Numbered from the stretch's first letter, positions 37,109 to 46,515 are shown. The stretch is DNA of 64,000 nt from WJMT01 sp964624145 (GCA_964624145.1 CAZUXT010000012.1:1-64000), one strand, 5' to 3'. Notes: generated by a model not told the origin, from the letters alone. Made by a program: numbers and translations.

Positions 37109-38551
37109 TTAGTTCCTATTCCCGAAAACGCAGGAAATCTTGAATGTCCAGGCGTAATCACAAGGCTCTGTAGACGGATTTATATCCGGAGGAATAATGA
37201 GCACACCTTTTTCTGTCTTTTTCCATTCCACCGCGCTGCTGTAACCAAGAAGGCTGACCCTTGTCGTTTCTTCTCCTGAAATACCTGTGACCCTAAATTC
37301 CTGGTTCGGCCACTGAGTCCATATCAAATACAGGTCCTTTCCTTTTTTTGTAAAAAAGGAATGGTTCTCTTGATCCTGATTCAAATCCGCTCCATCCCAG
37401 TGTCTTGTCCCAAAGATGGCCTCTCCGTTCACTTTCAGCCATTGGCCAATATCAATGAGGCGCTGCTGCATGATGACAGGAATCCGTCCGTCGGCCGTAG
37501 GCCCGATATTGAGCAGCAGATTGCCTCCGCGGCTCACAATATGGATCAGCTCGTGCACCAGCTCTTCGGAAGTCTTGTAGTCATCGATATCTTCATCCCG
37601 GTTAAATCCATAGGAACCGCCTATACCCCGGCTTTCCTCCCAGGGATAAAAGGCACCCACTCCTTCTGCATCACCGTATTCGCTCGAAAAGTAATCTCCG
37701 TGTTTTCCCGGCATATCTTTTCCGAACCGGTCATTGACCACGACTTCTTCTTTATTCGGCGCACTGTTGTACAACCAGGCCAAAAAATCCAGGGTTTTCC
37801 ATTCCTCTGCGGTCTTGTCCCATTCGCCGGCATCGCTGAATATCACGGCCGGTTCATAGGTCATCACCAGTTCTTTAAGCTGGGGTATCATATGGTCATC
37901 AATATATTTATCTTCGGGAATTCCGTATTTGTCCACAAGCTTCTTTGGTATGAAATAGCCTGTTTCGGTCCTGTGGGTCCAATTGGTCTCCCATTCGATG
38001 ATGGAATAATACAATCCCATACGAAGCCCTCTGGCCTGTACAGCTCTGGTCAAATCCCCGACAAGGTCCCTTTTCGGTCCTGAATCCATGCTGTTCCATC
38101 CCTTTTTATACGGGCTCTTTGTGGGCCAGAGGCAGAATCCGTCATGGTGTTTGGAAGTCAGAACCACATATTTCGCGCCAGAGCGCGCAAAAAGCTCGGC
38201 CCACTGGTCAGGGTCGAAAAGTTCGGATTTGAAAAGAGAGGCGAAATCTCTGTATTCGAAGTCTCTTCCGAAATTCTTGATATGGAAATCCCTTCCCCCA
38301 CTCTCTTCATCAAACATCACGCGGGCATAGTACCATTCCGCATAAGAGGCGTACAGGCCTTTTGTAACCTTTCTCCAGGCAGGCACAGAATACACGCCCC
38401 AGTGAATGAATATCCCGAATTTGGCATCAAGGAACCACCCGGGAACAGGGCGCTGGTCAAGCGATTCCCAGGAAGGTTGATAATTTTGAGGCGCCAGGGC
38501 AAATCCAACAGAAGCTGTGAGTAAAAGAAATAAAAAGACGGTTTTTTTCAT
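37109..38551 (-). CDS. Alpha-L-fucosidase, GH29
   Basis: 480 aa from ATG 38551, which opens a signal peptide (KKTVFLFLLLTASVGFALA); upstream in-frame ATGs at 38575 and 38560 add only a few residues. GH29 landmarks are WFLDAKFGIFIHWGVYSVPAW, YVVLTSKHHDGFCLWPT, VIFSDAGEWD (nucleophile region), VVNDRFG and GNLLLNIGPTADG. It releases terminal fucose from glycans in the periplasm or at the surface. A C-terminal beta-sandwich is present. It is convergent with the oxidoreductase (19 bases between stops). Confidence 0.92.
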   Translation of the reverse strand: MKKTVFLFLLLTASVGFALAPQNYQPSWESLDQRPVPGWFLDAKFGIFIHWGVYSVPAWRKVTKGLYASYAEWYYARVMFDEESGGRDFHIKNFGRDFEYRDFASLFKSELFDPDQWAELFARSGAKYVVLTSKHHDGFCLWPTKSPYKKGWNSMDSGPKRDLVGDLTRAVQARGLRMGLYYSIIEWETNWTHRTETGYFIPKKLVDKYGIPEDKYIDDHMIPQLKELVMTYEPAVIFSDAGEWDKTAEEWKTLDFLAWLYNSAPNKEEVVVNDRFGKDMPGKHGDYFSSEYGDAEGVGAFYPWEESRGIGGSYGFNRDEDIDDYKTSEELVHELIHIVSRGGNLLLNIGPTADGRIPVIMQQRLIDIGQWLKVNGEAIFGTRHWDGADLNQDQENHSFFTKKGKDLYLIWTQWPNQEFRVTGISGEETTRVSLLGYSSAVEWKKTEKGVLIIPPDINPSTEPCDYAWTFKISCVFGNRN

Positions 38552-38656
38552 TCGATCCATTCTACAAAACATCATAAGACAAATGATTTACAGCCTTTTA
38601 TATCAAATCAGAAGCCCCTGAGCAACCAGTTTGCTTGCCAGAAGATACTTTTTCTG

Positions 38657-38687
38657 TTGACTGGATTCGTTTTTTTATGTATATGAT
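38657..38687 (+). promoter_or_regulatory. Promoter, TTGAC-N19-TATGAT family
   Basis: TTGACT at 38657-38662, a 19-base spacer, TATGAT at 38682-38687, with CTG just before the -35 as in other members. It drives the dipeptidase gene starting at 38744. Confidence 0.72.
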
Positions 38688-38743
38688 GGGCGGCTCAATG
38701 ATTCTTTTATGCTTTATATCTTATATAAACAAGGAGGAAAAGG

Positions 38744-40546
38744 ATGCGCTCTAAAAAGGCCTTTCTATTTTTTGTTGTGCTCATCACCGCATTTTCACTC
38801 GTAGGCGCCTTTGTCATCCAGTCAACGGATTGTGAAAAGGAGAACCTGAATGGTTATGAATACTGGGAAGGATGCACGTCCATTCTGGTAGGGAAAAAGG
38901 CTTCGGCCGATGGTTCGACCATGACCACTCACACCTGTGACTGCGGCATGTGCGACTGGACATTCCGGTTTGTTCCGGCAGCTGACCATAAAGAAGGGGA
39001 TGTCCGCAAGATCTATCATATAAGCCAGTACAGAACCTGGCCTCCTGAACAGGGATTAAAATGGGAAAAATATAAGGACGACTATACAGGGCTTGAAATC
39101 CCTCAGATCCCTCACACTTATGCTTACATCCACGGCATGTTCGGTTACATGAATGAAAACCAGGTAGCTTTGGGAGAATCCACTATTGGCTGCCAGCGAA
39201 AGATGAGAAACCCGACACCTTCAGCTAAATTCGATCTCACCATGCTCACTCTCATGGCCATGGAAAGAGCCAAAACCGCAAGAGAAGCCATTCAAATCAT
39301 GGGTGACCTGGGAACAACCTATGGATACGGATTCAATGACGGCGGTGAGATGCTAGCTGTATCCGATCCCGACGAGGTATGGATCTTTGAGATCATGCCG
39401 GTCGGACCTCTATGGGCTCCGGAAAGCGAAAAGCCCGGAGCCGTCTGGTGCGCCCAGCGTGTCCCGGACGACCATGTCAGCGTGACCCCCAATGAATCGC
39501 GTATCGGCGAGATCGACCTGGACAATAAGGACTCCTTCATAGCCTCTTCCAATGCGGTCTCCTATGCCATTGAAAACGGCTATTATGACCCGGAAAGCGG
39601 AGCGCCTTTTTCCTGGAAGAAAGCCTATTCACCTTCTCAAGGAAGCGCTCTCAGCTCCCATGGGAGAAGAGGCCGTTTATGGCGCTTCTATAACATTGTC
39701 GCCCCCTCTCTGAATTTAGGGCCGGACACAGAAAGCATGGAATTTCCTTTTTCCGTAAAACCGGATAAAAAGCTCTCAGTCCAGGATATCATGGCCATTA
39801 CCAGGGATAAATACAAAGAAGTCCTGTTTGATCCCTCTGAGGGAATCAAGGGCGGCCCTTTTGCCAATCCCAATTACTTCAAGGGATTTCAAGTGGACAA
39901 ACAAAGATACAGCGGCCCGCGCTGCATCTGTGTGAACAATGTGGAATACACCACCATTACCCAGTGCAGGGGATGGCTGCCCGATCCCATAGGCGGTCTT
40001 TTATGGCTGTCTTTCGGAGCCCAGGATACGGCCTGTTATATGCCGCTCTACTGCGGTATTACCGAACTCCCCGAATCATTCCAGGTGGGAGACCATTTCG
40101 TTTTCAGCAGAGACTCCGCCCGGTGGGCCTCGGATTATGTGGATTACCACACCCAGGTGGTCTATTCCTATGCCATAGAGGACGTTAAAAGGGCTCAAGA
40201 GAAATGGGAAGGGAACGCTTTTCAGAACATCCCCGTCATAGATGAAACGGCCTTAAAGCTCTATCAAAAGGATCCTGAAGAGGCCAGGCAGTTTCTTACG
40301 GATTTTTCGGTCAATAACGCCAATTCCGTTGTCAATGCCTGGTGGAAACTGGGGGATGACCTGCTTGTCAAATACAACCACTTCCGCATCTATAATCCGG
40401 AAACAAGAAAGATCGACCGCATACAGACCCCGGAATGGTGGAACAAGGCGCTCATCGAACAAGAGGATCTCAAGCCGATCTCAATGCCTCCGCCACCGCA
40501 GCCCAAGAAGAAAAAAAGAGAAAAACTGACAGAGAGTACCAGGTAA
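38744..40546 (+). CDS. Secreted C69 family dipeptidase
   Basis: 600 aa with AAGGAGG before the ATG. The signal peptide covers residues 5-25. C69 (N-terminal nucleophile) peptidases begin after processing at a Cys: here Cys44 in EGCTSILVGKKASADGSTM. Further family features are GESTIGC, YGYGFNDGGEMLAVSDPDEVWIFEI and AQRVPDDHVSVTPNESRIGEID. It cleaves dipeptides, in keeping with the other exported peptidases here. The C-terminus ends in a Pro/Lys-rich tail (PPPPQPKKKKREK). Confidence 0.9.
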   Translation: MRSKKAFLFFVVLITAFSLVGAFVIQSTDCEKENLNGYEYWEGCTSILVGKKASADGSTMTTHTCDCGMCDWTFRFVPAADHKEGDVRKIYHISQYRTWPPEQGLKWEKYKDDYTGLEIPQIPHTYAYIHGMFGYMNENQVALGESTIGCQRKMRNPTPSAKFDLTMLTLMAMERAKTAREAIQIMGDLGTTYGYGFNDGGEMLAVSDPDEVWIFEIMPVGPLWAPESEKPGAVWCAQRVPDDHVSVTPNESRIGEIDLDNKDSFIASSNAVSYAIENGYYDPESGAPFSWKKAYSPSQGSALSSHGRRGRLWRFYNIVAPSLNLGPDTESMEFPFSVKPDKKLSVQDIMAITRDKYKEVLFDPSEGIKGGPFANPNYFKGFQVDKQRYSGPRCICVNNVEYTTITQCRGWLPDPIGGLLWLSFGAQDTACYMPLYCGITELPESFQVGDHFVFSRDSARWASDYVDYHTQVVYSYAIEDVKRAQEKWEGNAFQNIPVIDETALKLYQKDPEEARQFLTDFSVNNANSVVNAWWKLGDDLLVKYNHFRIYNPETRKIDRIQTPEWWNKALIEQEDLKPISMPPPPQPKKKKREKLTESTR

Positions 40547-40549
40547 AAA

Positions 40550-40999
40550 TTATTTCTTGCGCGTCAGCTTGTGAATATAATCAGGGGGAGAAATGTCAAA
40601 GGAGTTTGGCCGTTTTCCACTCGGATCAAAGTGAATCTCAGCCTCATCGTCAGAGATAAACCTCAGGATCCCAATAGTGGTGACCCACTCCGAACCGGCG
40701 TTACTGAATTTACCCACGCATAAGTCAACAACGCAGGGTTCCTTGGAAGGATCGAGCCTGTACTCTCCATTGTGGATCACAGTCAGACCGTCCGGATGGG
40801 TTTCCTTTAGGGTGTATGTCATGTCAGCTCTGAATTCGGCTTCACCTTCTCCTTTACCGTATTTGTCAGCAACCACCCACTCTCCCAGGAGCTTCTCAGC
40901 CGGATCGTCCTGGCCGCATTCCATCCATATTGCGAAGGAGAAAACCAGTCCCAAAAACACGAGAAAAAAAGCCATATGATTCTGTCTTGATTGTTTCAT
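40550..40999 (-). CDS. Small exported protein of unknown function
   Basis: 149 aa. N-terminal signal segment (residues 9-26) followed by Cys28 (MECGQ), a poor lipobox. The rest looks like a small beta-barrel (LLGEWVVADKYGKGEGEAEFRADMTYTL, then YRLDPSKEP, VDLCVG), similar in style to lipocalin-like TIGR03067 proteins and to the gene at 50770. AAGGA precedes the ATG on the minus strand. Its stop is 3 bases from the convergent dipeptidase stop. Confidence 0.75.
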   Translation of the reverse strand: MKQSRQNHMAFFLVFLGLVFSFAIWMECGQDDPAEKLLGEWVVADKYGKGEGEAEFRADMTYTLKETHPDGLTVIHNGEYRLDPSKEPCVVDLCVGKFSNAGSEWVTTIGILRFISDDEAEIHFDPSGKRPNSFDISPPDYIHKLTRKK

Positions 41000-41125
41000 T
41001 TATCGTCCTTTCGTTGCGTTTATTCTTACAAACATATTTTAAGTAATAGAGGGAAAAACACAAAGGAAAATACAAACATTTCAAAAAAAAGAGAGCATTT
41101 TCCTTATAACCAACTGGATTTCCGG

Positions 41126-41155
41126 TTGACTGGGATTGCTTTATACGGTTATGAT
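41126..41155 (+). promoter_or_regulatory. Promoter, TTGAC-N18-TATGAT family
   Basis: TTTCCGG directly before TTGACT (41126-41131), an 18-base spacer, TATGAT at 41150-41155. The same TTTCCGGTTGACTGG string occurs at 50704-50718. Confidence 0.75.
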
Positions 41156-41236
41156 TGACGATAAATCCATTCTTTGTTTATGAGCATGATAAAACTACGT
41201 GGAAAGGCGGAAAAAATGTACGAAAAAGGAGGAAAG

Positions 41237-41680
41237 ATGAACAAAATTATTAAGATCATTCTTATCATCCTCATCATTGATTTTGTCATTGTGGTCGGTT
41301 ATTTCGGGTATAAATCGATATCAAAAGGAAGCTCCTCCGGCGCATCCTCCTATGAATGGGTGGAAATGACTGAATCTTACACACCCAAGGACCACATAGA
41401 GGATTTTATCATGGAGAATGCCATCAGGCAGGATCTGTTTCCTGTTTATATAAAAAATTACGGAAGAGACTTTAAGATACTTAAAAAATTTGTGGGGAAA
41501 AAGCTCTACAAACCTTCACGGACAGAAATGGATTTTGTTTTCCCTGATGCAAAGGACTGGCATCTCATTGAACTGAAATACAAAGAAAAAAAGAGAGACA
41601 GGGATATTAAACGGACGATCCTTTACGTTCAAGAACAAGGTGAGTGGAAGGTGGGAGATGCGGGAGGCCCCCTTGAATAG
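41237..41680 (+). CDS. Unknown membrane-anchored protein
   Basis: 147 aa from the ATG at 41237, preceded by AAGGAGG (41226-41232); earlier in-frame ATGs lack such a site. One TM helix at residues 5-26 (IIKIILIILIIDFVIVVGYFGY), a short Ser/Gly linker (KGSSSGASS), then a soluble domain ending WKVGDAGGPLE. I do not recognise the family. The extracytoplasmic domain resembles small NTF2-like or DUF4878-like folds, a guess only. Confidence 0.7.
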   Translation: MNKIIKIILIILIIDFVIVVGYFGYKSISKGSSSGASSYEWVEMTESYTPKDHIEDFIMENAIRQDLFPVYIKNYGRDFKILKKFVGKKLYKPSRTEMDFVFPDAKDWHLIELKYKEKKRDRDIKRTILYVQEQGEWKVGDAGGPLE

Positions 41681-41751
41681 ATCAAAACTAAATCTCATCC
41701 GGATCGATCTGTGCTTTGATTTTCTGGAAAAAGAAAAAAGATATATAACCG

Positions 41752-43623
41752 ATGGGAACAAAAAGCGGTCAATCCTCTAAGCCATATGAGGCTTATTCAA
41801 AAAGGATCGAGAATACCCAATCAGAGCTTCATGCGATCAAAAGAATTGAGATATTTTTATCTCTTGCCAAATTAATACTGGTCATAGGTGAGATATCGCT
41901 TGTCGCCGCCTTTGCAAACAATATCCCTCTTTTTTCCGTTCCTGTTTTCATTGTGCTTTTTACGGCCGCAGCCGTTACTCACGAATACTTCATAAAGAAA
42001 AGAAAATACCAAGCCGCCCTCAAAAAAGTAAATGAAAATGAATTAAAGGCCTTAGAAGAAAGATTTTTGGACATTGATAGCGGCAGTGACCTTCTCGATA
42101 TGCAGCACGATTATGTGTCTGACCTGGATGTTTTTGGTGAAAAAAGCGTTTTTCATTACATAAACAGAACCACAACCAGTGCCGGCAAGCAAACCTTGTC
42201 AAACTGGCTCAAAAGAGCCCCCGAGACTCATCCCGCTGAAGAAATAGGGGAGAGACAGAAAGCTGTCAAAGAGCTGTCAGAAAAACTTGATTTAAGGCAA
42301 AATATTCAGGTAAAGGGAAGTTTTATAGAGGATTCTCAAAAAAAACTGAGTTCTTTTCAGGACCTTCTTAAGGAACCTTTTTCTCTCCTGCACAAACGCA
42401 TACTCATCGTATTCATCCATCTGTTTCCGTTGTTCACTCTGGGTTTTATGGTTTTCATACTGTTTAAAATATCCGCACTGAACCTGCCATTTGCTCTTCT
42501 TATCCAGCAAATATTCAAATGGATTTTGATCTTACTGTTCATTCTGCTCTTTCAAAACACTGTCATACGGTTTTTTCTGAAGCGGATAACCCGGATTTAC
42601 AGACTGGTGTCAAAATATTCCCGGATATTAAACGCTTATGCAAAAATCATATCTTCTATAGAGAAGCAGAATTTCGCCAGTTCCAGGATGAACAAAATAA
42701 AACAAGAATTGGCCCATGATAACAAACCGGCTTCTCAATATATCAGAAAATTATCAACGATACTGGGCTGCTTTGAATTAAGAACGAACGGATTGATCTA
42801 TGCTTTTTTGAACAACACTTTATTCTGGGATCTGCACTGCGCATACAGATTCGAAAGAGTGAAAAACGCTGTGGGCAATCAGATCCCTCAGTGGTTTGAG
42901 GCCATAGGCCAGTTCGAAGCTTTGTCCAGCCTGGCAAACACTCTTTACAACAACCGGGATTGGTCATTCCCTGAAATCAGCGAATCTGAGTTAAAGCTAG
43001 AGGCCGTATCCGCGGGCCATCCTCTGATACCGGAGCAAGAAAGAATTCTCAACAGCATCCGGTTTGAAAAAAAGCAAAAACTTGTCATCATTACAGGTCC
43101 GAATATGGCGGGGAAGACTACATTTCTCAAGACAATCGGAGTGAATATCATTCTGGCGCTGGCCGGCAGTCCGGTGTGTGCCAGCGGTTTTGTGACCTAT
43201 CCGTTCAGGATGTGCACCAGCATGAAACTGAGCGATTCCCTGGATAAGAAACTATCCCTGTTTTATGCGGAACTGCTTAGATTGAAAATGATATGTGATG
43301 CCATACAGGAAGGAGAAGAGAAAGGAAAACCTGTTTTCTATCTTATTGATGAAATGCTGAAAGGCACGAATGCCATGGACAGGCAAAAAGGCTCCCTTGC
43401 CTTGATCCGCCGGTTGATCGAGAAGCGTTCCAAAGGGATGCTGGCCACCCATGACTTGAAACTGACAACAATTGAGAAGGAGCATCCCATGAAAATCAAA
43501 AATCATTATTTTGACGGCATCATTGAAGGGGACAAATTGGTCTTCGATTATAAATTAAAGAGCGGGACCTGCCAGAGTTCAAACGCGCTGGAGCTGATGC
43601 GAAAGGTCGGGATTAAACTGTAG
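41752..43623 (+). CDS. Membrane-associated MutS-family ATPase
   Basis: 623 aa. The C-terminal half is a MutS-type ATPase: Walker A GPNMAGKTT at residues 449-457, FYAELLRLKMI, Walker B VFYLIDEMLKGTN and a signature His in LATHDLKLT. The central lever domain is present (DVFGEKSVFHYINRTTTSAGKQTLSNWL). The N-terminal mismatch-recognition domain is missing; instead there are hydrophobic helices at about residues 30-75 and 220-280. It is therefore not MutS1, and it also lacks the Smr nuclease of MutS2. Related membrane MutS homologues exist in Bacteroidota; the function is unknown. Confidence 0.85.
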   Translation: MGTKSGQSSKPYEAYSKRIENTQSELHAIKRIEIFLSLAKLILVIGEISLVAAFANNIPLFSVPVFIVLFTAAAVTHEYFIKKRKYQAALKKVNENELKALEERFLDIDSGSDLLDMQHDYVSDLDVFGEKSVFHYINRTTTSAGKQTLSNWLKRAPETHPAEEIGERQKAVKELSEKLDLRQNIQVKGSFIEDSQKKLSSFQDLLKEPFSLLHKRILIVFIHLFPLFTLGFMVFILFKISALNLPFALLIQQIFKWILILLFILLFQNTVIRFFLKRITRIYRLVSKYSRILNAYAKIISSIEKQNFASSRMNKIKQELAHDNKPASQYIRKLSTILGCFELRTNGLIYAFLNNTLFWDLHCAYRFERVKNAVGNQIPQWFEAIGQFEALSSLANTLYNNRDWSFPEISESELKLEAVSAGHPLIPEQERILNSIRFEKKQKLVIITGPNMAGKTTFLKTIGVNIILALAGSPVCASGFVTYPFRMCTSMKLSDSLDKKLSLFYAELLRLKMICDAIQEGEEKGKPVFYLIDEMLKGTNAMDRQKGSLALIRRLIEKRSKGMLATHDLKLTTIEKEHPMKIKNHYFDGIIEGDKLVFDYKLKSGTCQSSNALELMRKVGIKL

Positions 43624-43677
43624 ATTTGAAAATAAATTCGGAATAGTATATATCAAAAGCAAAACAGTAAGGAGATA

Positions 43678-44661
43678 ATGACCATGCCAAAAACCAAAAC
43701 AGCTATGGCTGTTTTGCAGCTCTGGGAAAAAGGTGCGTTCAAACTGGATGATGACATAAATCTTTATCTTCCCTTCAAGGTCAGAAATCCTGCTTATCCA
43801 GATGATCCTATCACATTCCGTCAGCTCCTGACTCATAAATCATCCATTAAGGACGGGGAAGCCTATGACGAAAGCTATTCCTGCGGAGACCCGACCATTT
43901 CTCTCAAAGAATGGATAGAGGGATATTTGACTTCCGGGGGAAAGCACTATGATGCCAAAGATAATTTCTATGCCTGGAAACCCGGGACCATTGACCCACC
44001 TGAAGAACCGAGATCTTACACCAATGTGGGATTTGGCCTTTTAGGTTATCTTGTCGAAGTCATATCAAACATGGATTTTGCCGAATACTGCAAAGAGAAT
44101 ATCTTTGATCCTCTGGAGATGACACACACAGGCTGGTACCTGTCTGACGTGGATATGAGCAAACACGCTGTTCCTTATATGTATCTGCCTAAAGATTTCA
44201 AAATCCCCGAAGATATGACAGCTGCTTCTTTTCTCCCCAGATATGGAGAAGACAAACAAACCATAGAAAAGAATGCTTATTTTCCTCACTGCTTGTACAG
44301 TTTCCCAAATTATCCAGACGGGCTTATACGCACATGTGTGAGGGACCTCTCCAGGTTCTTAAGGGCCTACATCAATCATGGAACATTTAATGGTGTGCAG
44401 ATATTAAAAAAGGAAACCATTGACAGCATGCTGTCAAAGACTCATCTCGGCAGAGGACTGTGCTGGTCTGAAGTAAAATTTAAAAGTGAACCTGATATTC
44501 AAGCCTGGGGACATGGCGGCGGTGATCCCGGGGTCATTACGCATATGAGCTTCATTCCAGAGGAAGGGATCGGATTGATTGTCTTTTTTAACTGCGGCGA
44601 TCCGGGCAAAGCCGCCAGTGAAATCATAAACCGGCTTATGGCCGAAAGGAAGGAACAATGA
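43678..44661 (+). CDS. N-terminally truncated class C beta-lactamase-fold protein
   Basis: 327 aa. It aligns with serine hydrolases of the beta-lactamase/CubicO family from the active-site helix onward: AVLQLWEKGAFKLDDDINLYLPF, FRQLLTHKS, YTNVGFGLLGYLVEVIS (the YxN site) and WGHGGGDPG (the HxG site). The first about 80-100 residues, including the signal peptide and the catalytic SxxK, are absent; at the expected place the protein reads TMPK directly after its first Met. AAGGAG (43669-43674) precedes two in-frame ATGs (43678 and 43684). It is probably inactive, or a remnant gene that acquired a translation start. The next gene overlaps its stop. Confidence 0.75.
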   Translation: MTMPKTKTAMAVLQLWEKGAFKLDDDINLYLPFKVRNPAYPDDPITFRQLLTHKSSIKDGEAYDESYSCGDPTISLKEWIEGYLTSGGKHYDAKDNFYAWKPGTIDPPEEPRSYTNVGFGLLGYLVEVISNMDFAEYCKENIFDPLEMTHTGWYLSDVDMSKHAVPYMYLPKDFKIPEDMTAASFLPRYGEDKQTIEKNAYFPHCLYSFPNYPDGLIRTCVRDLSRFLRAYINHGTFNGVQILKKETIDSMLSKTHLGRGLCWSEVKFKSEPDIQAWGHGGGDPGVITHMSFIPEEGIGLIVFFNCGDPGKAASEIINRLMAERKEQ

Positions 44662-44897
44662 AATACTTTAAAGACAAAAAAAATATAGGAGACGGCAGAG
44701 GCTTAGGCCGTGGCGGAGGGCGCGGCCTAAAAGGAGGCGGTGCTTTCGGCCCTGGAGGCTATTGTGTTTGTGCCAAATGCGGCGCAAAAATACCACACCA
44801 GAGGGGTGTCAAATGCACGGATGTGAAATGCCCTGAATGCGGACACACCATGGTCAGAGAAGAATTACTGAATAAAAAAACAAAGGATAAGAAATAA
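44658..44897 (+). CDS. Gly-rich zinc-ribbon small protein
   Basis: 79 aa. A glycine/arginine-rich N-terminus (GRGLGRGGGRGLKGGG) is followed by a C4 ribbon (CVCAKCGAKIPHQRG, CPECGHTM). This ribbon, with the KxPHQRGVxC core, is a type I have seen encoded beside NifX/NifB-like (MTH1175-type) proteins; a NifX-like gene is 1.7 kb downstream. It starts 4 bases before the end of the beta-lactamase-like gene (ATGA overlap), so it is translationally coupled. Probable metal or cofactor binding; function unknown. Confidence 0.75.
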   Translation: MKYFKDKKNIGDGRGLGRGGGRGLKGGGAFGPGGYCVCAKCGAKIPHQRGVKCTDVKCPECGHTMVREELLNKKTKDKK

Positions 44898-44929
44898 TCT
44901 ACCCATCAAAACATAAAAGGACTTCAGAA

Positions 44930-46462
44930 ATGAAAAACAAACTGAAAATACTGTTTTTATGTCTGTTCTCTATCTATATTCTTTTCATTTCAGCAGCTTT
45001 TGGTGCTGAAAAAGTAAGGATGTCTTTTACAGTGTCCATGGAAGAGCCGGATACTCATATGTTTCAGGTCGGTCTTCTCTGCGAGGGTATTAAAGGTGAT
45101 ACCGTTGATTTTAAAATGCCCTCATGGACACCGGGATACTACCGTGTGCTTGATTTTGAGAGAAACGTAAGGGATTTCAGTGCCCGGGACCAAAGCGGCC
45201 TGGCTCTTGAATGGGAAAAAACAGGCGGTAATATCTGGAAGGTGGAAACCGGCGATGCCAAAGAAATAGTTCTTCGTTACCAGGTCTATGCTGCCGGAAG
45301 AGGCGTAGCGGAAAGCAGCCTTGACACGAACAGGGGATATATATCTCCGACCGGATTGTTTCTCTATATTGACGGCAAACTGGACCTTCCGGCAACAGTG
45401 ACAATCAAGCCTTCCAGGCATTTCAGCAAAATATCCACAGGACTGGATGCGGTCAGCGGAAAGGAAAACACGTTCCGCGCCAAAGATTTTGACAATCTGT
45501 ATGACTGCCCCATATTCGTGGATAACCAGGAGGTCATTTCATTCTCATTTGATGGCAAAGAACACAGGATCGCCATTTATGAGCCGGGAGACATTGATAA
45601 GGAAAAACTTGTGTCTATACTCAAACGTATGGTCCGGGCTGCTGTGTCCATAGTGGGCGAGATACCTTATGATCACTATACCTTTATCATGATGGGTCCG
45701 GGTATGGGCGGTCTTGAGCATTCGAACTCAATGGCTGTATTCACAAAGATTCCGGAGCTCGAAGAACCGCAGCAGTACAACGGCTGGCTGAGTTTTATCG
45801 CCCATGAATTTTTCCATTTATACAATGTGAAGTCCATACGCCCCATAGCTCTGGGGCCTTTTGATTACGATGGAGAGAACCGCACGAATATGCTGTGGCT
45901 TTCCGAAGGAGGCACGGTTTACTACGAATACATCATCCTCAACCGCGCGGGCTTTATGCGCAGGGAAGATGTTCTTAAAAGACTCAGCGGAATCATAACA
46001 AGTTATGAGCTTTCGCCAGCCAACAAGACTATGTCAGTGGCACAGGCAAGTTTTGATACGTGGACGCTTCCTTTCTTCGGAGGAGACCAAACGATTTCTT
46101 ATTATGACAAAGGAGCCGGACTTTGTTGGCTGCTGGATTTGAAGATCCGCCATGAGACCAAGAACAAAAAATCCCTTGATGATGTGATGAGGGAGTGCTA
46201 CCGGAAGTACTTTAAAAAACTAAAAAGAGGTTTTTCGGACGAGGAATTCCAAACGACGTGCGAGAAAACAGCCGGCTGTTCGCTCAAAGAATATTTCGAT
46301 TATGTGTACACCACAAAGGCTATTGATTATGAAAAATACCTCGGTTATGCAGGTTTGAAAATAGAAATAACTGATGAAGGCGAGGAGGGGAGTGTTGTTA
46401 TCAAAAGAATCGATGAGCCGGATGTGCTTCAAAAAAAGATTTTTGAGAGCTGGCTTAATTAA
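44930..46462 (+). CDS. M61 family metallopeptidase (glycyl-aminopeptidase-like)
   Basis: 510 aa with a signal peptide (residues 5-25) and AAAGGA before the ATG. The N-terminal beta domain has the family's MPSWTPGYYRVLDFERNVR. The zinc site is HEFFH with His292, Glu293 and His296, followed by YNVKSIRP and Glu326 in WLSEGG. Typical M61 proteins are about 600 aa with a C-terminal PDZ domain; this one stops after only a first strand (LKIEITDEGEEGSVVIKRI), so the PDZ is missing or truncated. It likely removes N-terminal residues from peptides in the periplasm. Confidence 0.88.
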   Translation: MKNKLKILFLCLFSIYILFISAAFGAEKVRMSFTVSMEEPDTHMFQVGLLCEGIKGDTVDFKMPSWTPGYYRVLDFERNVRDFSARDQSGLALEWEKTGGNIWKVETGDAKEIVLRYQVYAAGRGVAESSLDTNRGYISPTGLFLYIDGKLDLPATVTIKPSRHFSKISTGLDAVSGKENTFRAKDFDNLYDCPIFVDNQEVISFSFDGKEHRIAIYEPGDIDKEKLVSILKRMVRAAVSIVGEIPYDHYTFIMMGPGMGGLEHSNSMAVFTKIPELEEPQQYNGWLSFIAHEFFHLYNVKSIRPIALGPFDYDGENRTNMLWLSEGGTVYYEYIILNRAGFMRREDVLKRLSGIITSYELSPANKTMSVAQASFDTWTLPFFGGDQTISYYDKGAGLCWLLDLKIRHETKNKKSLDDVMRECYRKYFKKLKRGFSDEEFQTTCEKTAGCSLKEYFDYVYTTKAIDYEKYLGYAGLKIEITDEGEEGSVVIKRIDEPDVLQKKIFESWLN

Positions 46463-46515
46463 AATTTCCATATAAACCCTTCCCAATGAAATCCTTATAA
46501 TGAATCATTGCAACA

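Noticed and set aside
41752..43623. Assigning the gene as mutS or mutS2
   Set aside because: It lacks the mismatch-recognition domain of MutS1 and the Smr domain of MutS2, and has hydrophobic segments.
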